In this document: positions 1-5,081 of the stretch, one piece after another
How positions within the stretch are numbered: position 1 is the first letter of the stretch
Layout of the letters: the number at the start of each line of letters is the position of its first letter
Source of the DNA: Candidatus Sifarchaeum subterraneum
Lineage (GTDB): Archaea; Asgardarchaeota; Sifarchaeia; Sifarchaeales; Sifarchaeaceae
Reading direction: 5' to 3'
DNA length: 7,156 nt
NCBI GenBank assembly: GCA_016292335.1
Contig: JAECRX010000123.1
Span: forward strand, 1 to 7,156
The notes under the pieces: model-generated
Databases searched by the model: none
Seen by the model: the letters and a program-made list of their open reading frames with translations, nothing else
What the model was told of the DNA's origin: nothing
Made by a program: the position numbers and the translations under genes

Positions 1-515
1 ACTAATCATCCCCAAAAGAATCGGTAAGTGCAAGTACTTACACTTACTCACACTAATCAGTATCCCAAAGCAAACAAACTGTCAAATCACAGACACTATT
101 TCACTTCACCGTAAATAAACACGCGCATATCTTCAATACATATATTATTCCCCCTCTTCTCGCCAAAAATGTCCGAATTTATCAACAAACCAACACTGGG
201 ACCCGAATATAACCGTAAGGACCTGCATCGCGACATAGCTGAAACTTTGGTCACAACTCGCTAAACAGAGGAAACCCCTTTATCAACACCTCTCACCGTT
301 GTGCGATGTCCCAAAAATTAAATTGAGGCAAGTAAAACACAAAGGAGAAGAATTCAACGCCAAGGAAAGATGTCGAGAAGAACCTACGGATCAAGGCCAA
401 CGCTTCACTTCTATAATACTCTTTTAATTTTAACCCCCAAATCATCGAATACTTAGAATTCAACCTTTAACGACCTGTAGTAACAATTCCTTTAAGGATT
501 GGTTGTCAAGTTTTT
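1..515. other. gene-free A/C-rich region
   Basis: No frame on either strand gives a credible protein: the longest open stretches are about 30-40 codons, and none pairs a good SD site with a recognisable product. Composition is skewed. In 61-120 there are 26 A, 17 C, 13 T and 4 G, and C clearly outnumbers G through about 240. Real genes in this window have purine-rich sense strands, so an A/C-rich strand argues against coding on either strand. It could be an untranslated RNA on the minus strand, decayed sequence, or plain intergenic DNA; the sequence alone does not decide. Confidence 0.6.
24..47. repeat. 24-bp imperfect palindrome
   Basis: The two 12-nt halves, GTAAGTGCAAGT and ACTTACACTTAC, are reverse complements at 11 of 12 positions, with no spacer. 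Each half also repeats the motif GTAAGTG or its complement. The size and symmetry fit a dimeric regulator site, but no promoter or gene start lies next to it within the window. Confidence 0.55.
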
Positions 516-535
516 CCCTTTTTTTAAATAAAGGG
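516..535 (+). promoter_or_regulatory. TATA box of the membrane-protein gene inside a near-palindrome
   Basis: TTTAAATA at 523-530 matches the archaeal TATA-box pattern and lies 38 nt before the ATG at 568. That predicts transcription starting near 553 and a leader of about 15 nt. The box sits inside a 20-bp near-palindrome with arms CCCTTT and AAAGGG; nine of ten base pairs are symmetric. A repressor bound there would block TBP, but that is inference. Confidence 0.5.
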
Positions 536-567
536 CTATATGCTTTTCCAACTTGTAGTGGATCTTT

Positions 568-1113
568 ATGGGAAATAAACGTCCCCCGAATTACAGGGTG
601 TATGGTCTTCTGCTTTTTATTTCTTCTATTTCTATGATATTTCTCTACACCTATTGGATTTTTTTGTCACCATTTTTTTCACTTCCCGTAATTCACCGTT
701 TACTGAATACAAGGACGCGAGATCCATGGGCGATTCTTGTACCAGTTTATCTCGGCCTAACATCTTTTTTGGGATTCTTAGCTAAGATAGGAAAAGAGAT
801 TACGAATACTTCAGAAAAAACACTAAATAAACTTGGAGCATATATGATGATCCTTTTTTCATTGATAGTTATTTTTATCTACACTTATTGGATGTTCTTA
901 AAGGATCTCTATCCAGATCCCTTCTTGATCGATATTTTCGATGTAAATTGGGCAATAACGATCCCTATTTACATTGGCGTAGTTTTGGTATCGGCACTTG
1001 TTTTTAGAAATACTTTCAGATCAATGAGACCTTCTTTTGAAAAGGTTGCAATTGGTCCCCTCTTAAGTAAAGAATTAAAGGTTATTAGATCATTTCTGGA
1101 AAAAGAAGAATAG
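568..1113 (+). CDS. tandem PIG-P/DPM2-like four-helix membrane protein
   Basis: This is a 181-residue integral membrane protein with four predicted hydrophobic helices (about 11-33, 54-73, 90-111, 128-147). It has an internal duplication. IFLYTYWIFL (24-33) recurs as IFIYTYWMFL (102-111), and WAILVPVYLG (54-63) recurs as WAITIPIYIG (128-137). Each half keeps the two-helix layout of eukaryotic PIG-P and DPM2, the small accessory subunits of the GPI-GlcNAc and dolichol-phosphate-mannose transferases. From memory, PIG-P shows the same YG-x-x-LF-x-SS ... LY-x-x-W ... WA-x-x-x-P-x-Y pattern. A charged tail (150-181) should lie outside the membrane. The ATG at 568 follows a weak GTGGATC three bases upstream, and a TATA box fits. 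The gene is monocistronic here and convergent with hsp20. No glycosyltransferase is adjacent, so a role in lipid-linked sugar synthesis is only suggested. The coding call is secure; the family call is moderate. Confidence 0.72.
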   Translation: MGNKRPPNYRVYGLLLFISSISMIFLYTYWIFLSPFFSLPVIHRLLNTRTRDPWAILVPVYLGLTSFLGFLAKIGKEITNTSEKTLNKLGAYMMILFSLIVIFIYTYWMFLKDLYPDPFLIDIFDVNWAITIPIYIGVVLVSALVFRNTFRSMRPSFEKVAIGPLLSKELKVIRSFLEKEE

Positions 1114-1125
1114 ATTGAGAGGGCG

Positions 1126-1195
1126 GAAAAAAAAATAATTCCATATTTGTCTTGAAGATTCTCTCCTTTTTTAGAAAATTGAAAAAAAAATAATT
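1126..1195 (-). terminator. poly-T termination region of the PAC2-hsp20 operon, with 15-bp direct repeat
   Basis: The 15-mer GAAAAAAAAATAATT occurs at 1126-1140 and again at 1181-1195. Read on the minus strand, each gives nine T residues just after the hsp20 stop codon at 1205, which is the usual archaeal intrinsic termination signal. Two copies make a back-up terminator plausible. No strong stem precedes either one, as is normal for archaea. Confidence 0.55.
1167..1172 (+). terminator. T6 run, likely terminator of the membrane-protein gene
   Basis: Six T residues follow CTCTCC some 54 nt after the stop codon of the membrane-protein gene, in the convergent 91-nt spacer. A weak five-base pairing (GAGAG 1117-1121 with CTCTC 1161-1165) precedes it. 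The run is short, so the call is tentative. Confidence 0.35.
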
Positions 1196-1204
1196 TGAGT
1201 GCGG

Positions 1205-1684
1205 TTAATCGGTTATTTCGACTTTATATGTCGTTAATTTTTTCGGGAGTCGCAGAGTTAAGATTCCGCTCTTGAATTCGGCTTTCGCTTCTTCAGGATT
1301 TATACGTTCAGGCAATTTTATAAATTTATGTAGGCGCTCAAATTCTATCTCTCTCTGAGTAGTGCCCCATCTTTCCCACTTAACGGGTTTATCCAAAATT
1401 GCCATAATTTCTACATGATCTTCAACGGCATCGATCTCAATCTTTGATTTGTCTTTTACTAATGGTAAATCAACTGTGACGATTAGTTCTCCTTTGGTTT
1501 CATCGATGTGATGTAAAGGTTCAAGACATCGAGTTTCACAATTCCATGAAGGTTTGAAAGGTTCCGGAAATGATTCAAAGAACTTGTTTATGGTTTCTTC
1601 CATTCTGCGACGCATTAATTCGAAATGTTCAATTATTTTTTCAAAATCAAATTTTCTTTTGCTTATTTCACGTTTTTCAGGCAA
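1205..1684 (-). CDS. hsp20: Hsp20 / alpha-crystallin family small heat-shock protein
   Basis: This is an ATP-independent holdase that binds unfolding proteins and assembles into large cytoplasmic oligomers. The 159 residues have a charged, helical N-terminal arm (1-55). The alpha-crystallin domain follows (about 56-148), with the VTVDLP strand at 69-74 and the diagnostic GILTLRLPK at 140-148. A short tail carries VEI (155-157), a match to the I/V-x-I/V motif that docks into a neighbouring subunit. The start is TTG: AGGAGGAGG lies five bases upstream and no ATG is nearby. The gene begins 20 nt after the PAC2 stop codon and carries its SD in that gap, so it is almost certainly co-transcribed. 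Cys49 and Cys53 in the arm are unusual for the family, but no metal or disulfide role can be claimed. Heat induction is expected from the family; no dedicated promoter is visible. Confidence 0.95.
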   Translation of the reverse strand: MPEKREISKRKFDFEKIIEHFELMRRRMEETINKFFESFPEPFKPSWNCETRCLEPLHHIDETKGELIVTVDLPLVKDKSKIEIDAVEDHVEIMAILDKPVKWERWGTTQREIEFERLHKFIKLPERINPEEAKAEFKSGILTLRLPKKLTTYKVEITD

Positions 1685-1689
1685 ATAGA

Positions 1690-1698
1690 CCTCCTCCT
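1690..1698 (-). promoter_or_regulatory. Shine-Dalgarno site fixing the TTG start of hsp20
   Basis: On the minus strand this reads AGGAGGAGG, a near-perfect match to the 16S rRNA tail, five bases before the TTG at 1684. It lies in the 20-nt gap after the PAC2 stop codon and decides the hsp20 start. Confidence 0.85.
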
Positions 1699-1704
1699 AT
1701 TCAT

Positions 1705-2475
1705 TTAGCCATAAAACGCAGGAACTTGATATTCTCTTTCTTTTTGCATTTGATCCATTGTTCTACCTGTATCTCTCATTAAATCTCGGGTTCTAAGTCT
1801 AATTTCTTCAGCTCTTTGCAATAGTGCATCAATATCAATTTCTACATCTAGTATTGTACCAACTGCTTCAAGAATTGAGGCAGCAGCACCAGGATCTGGG
1901 TACTTCATGTGACTTTGGGCTAAAAGAGCAATGTTTATCATATCCCTTTTTTGAAAACAATGCATAAGTGCTGCATATGGGCCAATTATCATACCTTCCT
2001 CAAAGATCTCTATCTTTTTCTCATTTATGATGCTCTCCGCTTTCTCATTAGAACCTATAGCAAAAACCAATGGTTTCTCTATTTCCAATCTGTTTGGAAC
2101 ACCTACACCTCCAAGAGAAATTATGTAGTTGGGGTTCTTTTGCTCTAGCCAGTTCACAAGGGCTTCTGAGAGCTCGTGAATGCTATCTGGGGGAATTGGG
2201 ATTTCAGAAACAATGAGCAAAAGTGGTGTATCTTTGGTGGATGCGTAGATCCTAATGGGGGGTGATGGCTTTCCTTTGTGCACTACAACGACTGGTGGGA
2301 ATAAAGACGATTCCACATGTGCATATTCTCTAAGATCTTCAAAAATGGTTACCAGATGAGAAGCTGAAATAATTCCGACCAATCCTACGTCAGGGACCCC
2401 TATCAAAACATTTGGGGGCTCAGGAAAATCTATCTTTTCAATTTCGTGTATTTCAATCAATTCTTCTGTTGACAA
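1705..2475 (-). CDS. PAC2-family proteasome assembly chaperone homologue (PbaB-like) with C-terminal HbYX
   Basis: From the TTG at 2475 the protein has 256 residues, the usual size of archaeal PAC2/PbaA/PbaB proteins. The frame stays open upstream to an ATG at 2658, but AGGAGG lies seven bases before the TTG, and the family domain starts just after it. The PAC2 core shows VLIGVPDVGLVG (23-34), SSLFPPV (56-62), the LLLIVSEIPIPP strand-turn (85-96) and ISLGGVGVPN (119-128). GPYAALM (165-171) and an Ala-rich helix follow, and residues 216-247 look like a charged helix or coiled coil. The extreme C-terminus is Phe-Tyr-Gly, a hydrophobic-Tyr-X motif. Such tails insert into pockets of the 20S proteasome alpha ring, and archaeal PbaB is known to carry one. 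The likely role is therefore binding, assembly or activation of the 20S core; this is inferred, as no proteasome subunit is encoded here. It is the first gene of an operon with hsp20. Confidence 0.9.
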   Translation of the reverse strand: MSTEELIEIHEIEKIDFPEPPNVLIGVPDVGLVGIISASHLVTIFEDLREYAHVESSLFPPVVVVHKGKPSPPIRIYASTKDTPLLLIVSEIPIPPDSIHELSEALVNWLEQKNPNYIISLGGVGVPNRLEIEKPLVFAIGSNEKAESIINEKKIEIFEEGMIIGPYAALMHCFQKRDMINIALLAQSHMKYPDPGAAASILEAVGTILDVEIDIDALLQRAEEIRLRTRDLMRDTGRTMDQMQKEREYQVPAFYG

Positions 2476-2482
2476 GTTATTT

Positions 2483-2530
2483 CCTCCTAATGATTTCTTC
2501 TCTATTAGGTAAATAATGAATGGTCCTAAT
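2483..2530 (-). promoter_or_regulatory. leader of the PAC2-hsp20 operon: SD site and alternative hairpins
   Basis: The minus strand reads AGGAGG at 2488-2483, seven bases before the TTG start. ATTAGG at 2491-2486 overlaps this SD site and is complementary to CCTAAT at 2509-2504. A second ATTAGG lies further 5' at 2530-2525, so the middle element can pair with either flank. The 3' hairpin would partly hide the SD; the 5' one would free it. Each stem is only six pairs. A TATA-like TTTTTATT also falls near 2528-2535, and if that is the promoter the 5' copy is not transcribed. Confidence 0.4.
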
Positions 2531-2747
2531 AAAAATCTTAACTTTTTTGCTAATAAGGCCCTTCCCACAGGGTGGAGATGAATTACAACATTTTTTGTAT
2601 CTCTGTTGCCATAGATGTTTTTAGCTGCCCATACAGGCATTCTCTGATCTATCTTCAAGAGGGCGGTAACTTAAAAGCTTACCTATTTGTTGATGAGCAG
2701 TTCAGACTCTTTTGATACTCCAACTCATTTTGAAAACAAATATGTTG

Positions 2748-2777
2748 AATTGCGTAAAAGGTGTATTTTACGCAATT
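2748..2777. repeat. perfect 12-bp inverted repeat with 6-nt loop
   Basis: AATTGCGTAAAA (2748-2759) is followed by GGTGTA and then by its exact reverse complement (2766-2777). Neither end extends further. It lies about 87 nt past the radical SAM stop codon and about 270 nt ahead of the PAC2 start. No T-run follows on either strand, so a simple terminator is unlikely. An operator, or a 3'-end stabilising or processing hairpin, fits better. Confidence 0.7.
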
Positions 2778-2863
2778 AGTAGTGGATATAAACTAAATAT
2801 TCGTAAGTTTCTTCTAATATTGACTATTAAGATTAGCAATGTACTCATGAAGTAATATTTCAT

Positions 2864-3676
2864 TTAAAAGCGTATTTTGAATCCTGCTGCTTTTAATCTT
2901 TCTTTGGTAGTGTCATATGGATCAAGCGTTTCTTCTTCAAGATTTTTTGTAAGTAATGGGTCGATCTCTGCAAGTTTCTGTTTTAACAACTGCCTCTCTT
3001 CTTGAGGCATAATACGTGGATCTGTCATTGCGGCAGCACGAGCATAAACCCCTTCATCCAGAAGATATTCAAGTGCTTTAAATGGGAGTTCGTAATACTC
3101 TCCTTTTGCACCAGTTCTCTGAGTAAAGCCCTCTGGGGTGGCCGCCTTTAAAGAAACTCTAACATAAATCTTTGAAAAGTTAGCTACTTTCTTTACATAA
3201 TCCAAATCTGTTCCAAAAAGTATACCATTTGTTTCAAGTATGAACAAAGAATATTTTGTGGGCTCTATATATTCTAAAAGGGAAAGAAGATGCTCCTTTC
3301 CAAGTGTTGGTTCGCACCCCGAGACTCGAAGTTTGTTAACTTTAAGAAAAGACCAATATGGCGAATATGTGATGCCCTCTTCAGCAGCCTTACAGAGTCT
3401 TTGTGCAGCTTCTTTAGGTGAATAAAAATTTCCTAATTTCTCTGGAAAATCTCTTGACCTATTAGTCCAACAATACACGCAGCGCAAGCAACAACCTACT
3501 GCATATCCAGTAGCAATTCCCCTATATACAGGCACTGAATAGAAATCGACGTATTTTCTCTCTAATCCTTCTTCACCTTGTCGCGTTACTATTTTCTCAG
3601 TTTGTCTTGCTAATTCTAAAGGATCAAAAGGTACAAATCCACGAGTTAGATAACGTAGATACTCTTCCATACCCAT
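2864..3676 (-). CDS. radical SAM domain protein, function unassigned
   Basis: The 270-residue protein carries the radical SAM [4Fe-4S] signature C62-x3-C66-x2-C69 (the segment is CCLRCVYCW). SGCEP (119-123) is a variant of the GGEP motif that contacts the SAM amino group. ETNG (148-151) and RVSLKA (173-178) mark later strands of the partial TIM barrel. After the barrel only a short charged tail follows, with no SPASM or second cluster domain. It resembles the uncharacterised archaeal Fe-S oxidoreductases grouped with pyruvate-formate-lyase-activase-like enzymes; the substrate cannot be read. The start may be the ATG at 3676 or, better supported, the in-frame ATG at 3670 (268 residues), which has AGGGG six bases upstream. 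The gene has its own promoter and diverges from the HEAT-repeat gene. The cysteine next to C62 (C63) and Cys121 inside the SGCEP motif are unusual. Confidence 0.88.
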   Translation of the reverse strand: MGMEEYLRYLTRGFVPFDPLELARQTEKIVTRQGEEGLERKYVDFYSVPVYRGIATGYAVGCCLRCVYCWTNRSRDFPEKLGNFYSPKEAAQRLCKAAEEGITYSPYWSFLKVNKLRVSGCEPTLGKEHLLSLLEYIEPTKYSLFILETNGILFGTDLDYVKKVANFSKIYVRVSLKAATPEGFTQRTGAKGEYYELPFKALEYLLDEGVYARAAAMTDPRIMPQEERQLLKQKLAEIDPLLTKNLEEETLDPYDTTKERLKAAGFKIRF

Positions 3677-3695
3677 CCCCTATAACTTCAATATG

Positions 3696-3718
3696 GCATT
3701 TAAATGCTAGATATATAA
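3696..3718 (-). promoter_or_regulatory. TATA box and 12-bp palindrome ahead of the radical SAM gene
   Basis: The minus strand reads TTATATAT at 3718-3711, 35 nt before the ATG at 3676, predicting transcription from about 3688. Between box and start lies GCATTTAAATGC (3696-3707), a perfect 12-bp palindrome ending three bases from the TATA box. A protein bound there could block polymerase loading. TTTAAA in its centre could itself be TATA-like. Confidence 0.55.
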
Positions 3719-3731
3719 TCAGTATGATACG

Positions 3732-3742
3732 TATTAAAATTA
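3732..3742 (+). promoter_or_regulatory. possible TATA box of the HEAT-repeat gene
   Basis: TATTAAAATTA lies 31-42 nt before the TTG start at 3774, the right distance for a short-leader archaeal promoter. It shares the 97-nt divergent spacer with the radical SAM promoter, and the palindrome ATACGTAT (3727-3734) overlaps its left edge. Confidence 0.35.
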
Positions 3743-3773
3743 TCTCATTTCTTTTCAAAGGGCGGGAATTTTA

Positions 3774-4385
3774 TTGGTCAAAGAAAATGAAAAATTGTTG
3801 AAATTCATCCAAAAACTAACAGATAAGGATAAACATGTGCGAAGAAATACTGCAATCACACTTAGGTATGCAAGAATAAATGAATTAAGAGGAAACGAAC
3901 AAGTTGTTAGTCCTCTAATCCAAGCTCTTAAAAATGAAGATTCAAATGTGCGATACAATGTTGCAAATATACTTGGAGAAATAGGTGATGAAAGAGCTGT
4001 CAAACCTTTAATTCATGCTCTTGAAGATAATAATCGATTTGTGCGATCAAGTGCTGCAGGGGCATTAGTTAAATGTTTAATATCTCAGGGAGATTCTCTA
4101 GCAGAAGAAGGAAAGACATTTAGAGAAATAATAGAAATATTCATTAGCACTCTGAAATCAATCTCCATTCAATCTGAGAATATTGACGAAATTTCTTTTT
4201 TCATTGAAGAGTTTTCCCGCGGGGTTGGCGATTTTTTTAGAGAAATGTTACCAAAAGATTTTAGGATGAGATTTCAAACAAGGTTGAACCAAATATACAA
4301 AACGTATTTGGAGCCTTCAGTAGCAGTTAAAGTAGCATTAGAGGAATTAATTAAAGCCTTGGAAGTTCTAGGAGAAACTAATTAG
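3774..4385 (+). CDS. small HEAT-repeat (PBS-lyase type) protein
   Basis: The protein has 203 residues. Residues 43-73 (VVSPLIQALKNEDSNVR...) and 74-104 (AVKPLIHALEDNNRFVR...) are two clear HEAT/PBS-lyase repeats: helix A with PLI-x-ALE, a D/N turn, VR, then an Ala-rich helix B. A degenerate copy precedes them at about 7-37 (LLKFIQKLTDKDKHVRRNTA). The last hundred residues are helical with no recognised motif, and may continue the solenoid or form a separate domain. Such repeats bind proteins and rarely catalyse; the partner is unknown. There is no signal peptide or membrane segment. The TTG start at 3774 follows GGGCGGG at seven bases, a modest SD, and no ATG exists near the repeat start. The gene diverges from the radical SAM gene. 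A joint function, such as an assembly factor, is conceivable but unproven. Confidence 0.82.
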   Translation: MVKENEKLLKFIQKLTDKDKHVRRNTAITLRYARINELRGNEQVVSPLIQALKNEDSNVRYNVANILGEIGDERAVKPLIHALEDNNRFVRSSAAGALVKCLISQGDSLAEEGKTFREIIEIFISTLKSISIQSENIDEISFFIEEFSRGVGDFFREMLPKDFRMRFQTRLNQIYKTYLEPSVAVKVALEELIKALEVLGETN

Positions 4386-4522
4386 AAAACAAAATAAGAA
4401 TGGCCAAAGTAAATAAAGTAGCGATTAGCCTTATCTTTCAAACAGATTTGATGCAATTAATGTAAATCAACATAATAGATGAAGGTAATCAACAGGGCAC
4501 CTAAATAAAGTTTATATTTTGC

Positions 4523-4930
4523 CTACTTCAAAGGTACATATAAAGAGCTCTTTGTGGCACCAATGCCAGGACTTCCGTGAAGTACCTTTTTGCAAGTAGG
4601 AGCAAATTCCCCCAGATAATGACCAATTTTTTCTGGAGTTATTTCAACCTCAATAAATTCTATACCATTGTGTACTGCGATAGTGAAACCCACCATTTCA
4701 GGTAGAATTATCAAATCTCTAACATGTGTTTTAAGGACAATGTTTTTCTTCTTCTTAAGGAGCTCTCGCGCTTTTCTCATTTTTTCGAGAAATTTTTTAT
4801 GGCGTGTTGGTAGTCCTCGGAGCATAGATCTTCTCTGTCTCGAAGGAAGTAGTCTAATGAATTCATCCATTGGCAGCTTTTGCAATTGTTCCAGGGTATA
4901 TCCTCGGTATTGGAATTTTTTGGCTGACAT
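4523..4930 (-). CDS. rps19: small-subunit ribosomal protein uS19 (archaeal S19 / eukaryotic RPS15 type)
   Basis: uS19 sits in the head of the 30S subunit next to S13 and contacts 16S rRNA near the A-site tRNA. The 135 residues are full length for the archaeal/eukaryotic form, with the extra N-terminal segment FQYRGYTLEQL (6-16) and SRQRRSMLRGL (30-40) that bacterial S19 lacks. The core shows KTHVRDLIILPEMVG (67-81), the S19 signature HNGIEFIEVEITPEKIGHYLGEF across 87-109, and HGSPGIGATKSS (118-129). The basic linker at 44-63 is Lys-rich. The ATG at 4930 follows GGTGGA at five bases. The gene stands alone: HEAT and oxidoreductase genes flank it, rather than L2 and L22 as in the usual S10-type cluster. 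Codon use and A+T content match the neighbours, so it is native. It probably has its own promoter. Confidence 0.97.
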   Translation of the reverse strand: MSAKKFQYRGYTLEQLQKLPMDEFIRLLPSRQRRSMLRGLPTRHKKFLEKMRKARELLKKKKNIVLKTHVRDLIILPEMVGFTIAVHNGIEFIEVEITPEKIGHYLGEFAPTCKKVLHGSPGIGATKSSLYVPLK

Positions 4931-4951
4931 TATGTTCCACCCACTTTTTAA

Positions 4952-5014
4952 TTGAATTGGCGAATGTGACCTCTGCTCAATTCAAATATCTATAGCGAAA
5001 AAGAGCTTTAAAAA
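4952..5014 (-). promoter_or_regulatory. promoter and leader hairpin of rps19
   Basis: The minus strand has TTTTTAAA at 5014-5007, predicting transcription from about 4985 and a leader of roughly 50 nt. A second TATA-like CTATAGATA lies closer, near 4994-4986. The leader contains exact 8-nt complements, TTGAATTG (4952-4959) and CAATTCAA (4978-4985), separated by 18 nt. They could fold ahead of the SD site at 4941-4936. Ribosomal protein genes are often autoregulated through leader structures, but no rRNA mimicry is evident. Confidence 0.4.
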
Positions 5015-5046
5015 TGTTGTGAAAAACTGAAAAAAATCAATTCATT

Positions 5047-5064
5047 CACCCTACAAGTAGGGTG
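5047..5064. repeat. 18-bp palindrome (8-2-8) in the rps19/oxidoreductase divergent spacer
   Basis: CACCCTAC (5047-5054) and GTAGGGTG (5057-5064) are exact reverse complements around AA. It is the most G+C-rich spot in this A+T-rich spacer. It lies about 33 nt upstream of the rps19 TATA-like box and 18 nt upstream of the + strand TATA box, so a bound factor could act on either gene. No gene on the + strand ends nearby that would need it as a terminator. Confidence 0.6.
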
Positions 5065-5081
5065 GTCTTCTTCTAGCGTTG

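Larger units (their letters stand above)
2476..2863. other. 388-nt gene-free stretch between the PAC2 and radical SAM genes
   Basis: It holds the PAC2 leader and promoter at the left, and a perfect stem-loop near the middle (2748-2777). The open frame that extends PAC2 to 2658 is not needed and lacks an SD site at its ATG. No other coding frame was recognised on either strand, and no obvious poly-T terminator follows the radical SAM stop codon at 2864. Confidence 0.55.

Noticed and set aside
121..240. Minus-strand 27-codon frame whose peptide (QCWFVDKFG) loosely recalls the FPDRFGWK repeat
   Set aside because: Nucleotide similarity is poor, the peptide match needs a gap, and no SD is present; chance is likelier.
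370..456. 28-codon frame with a weak AGGA upstream
   Set aside because: Short, no recognisable product, and it sits in A/C-skewed sequence unlike the coding regions.
2476..2658. 61-residue N-terminal extension of the PAC2 protein from an ATG at 2658
   Set aside because: It lacks an SD site, exceeds the family length, and the TTG at 2475 has AGGAGG at seven bases. It is better read as untranslated leader and promoter.
4386..4522. C-box-like AGATGAA near 4477 as a C/D guide RNA
   Set aside because: No D box (CTGA) at a suitable distance and no internal C'/D' pair.
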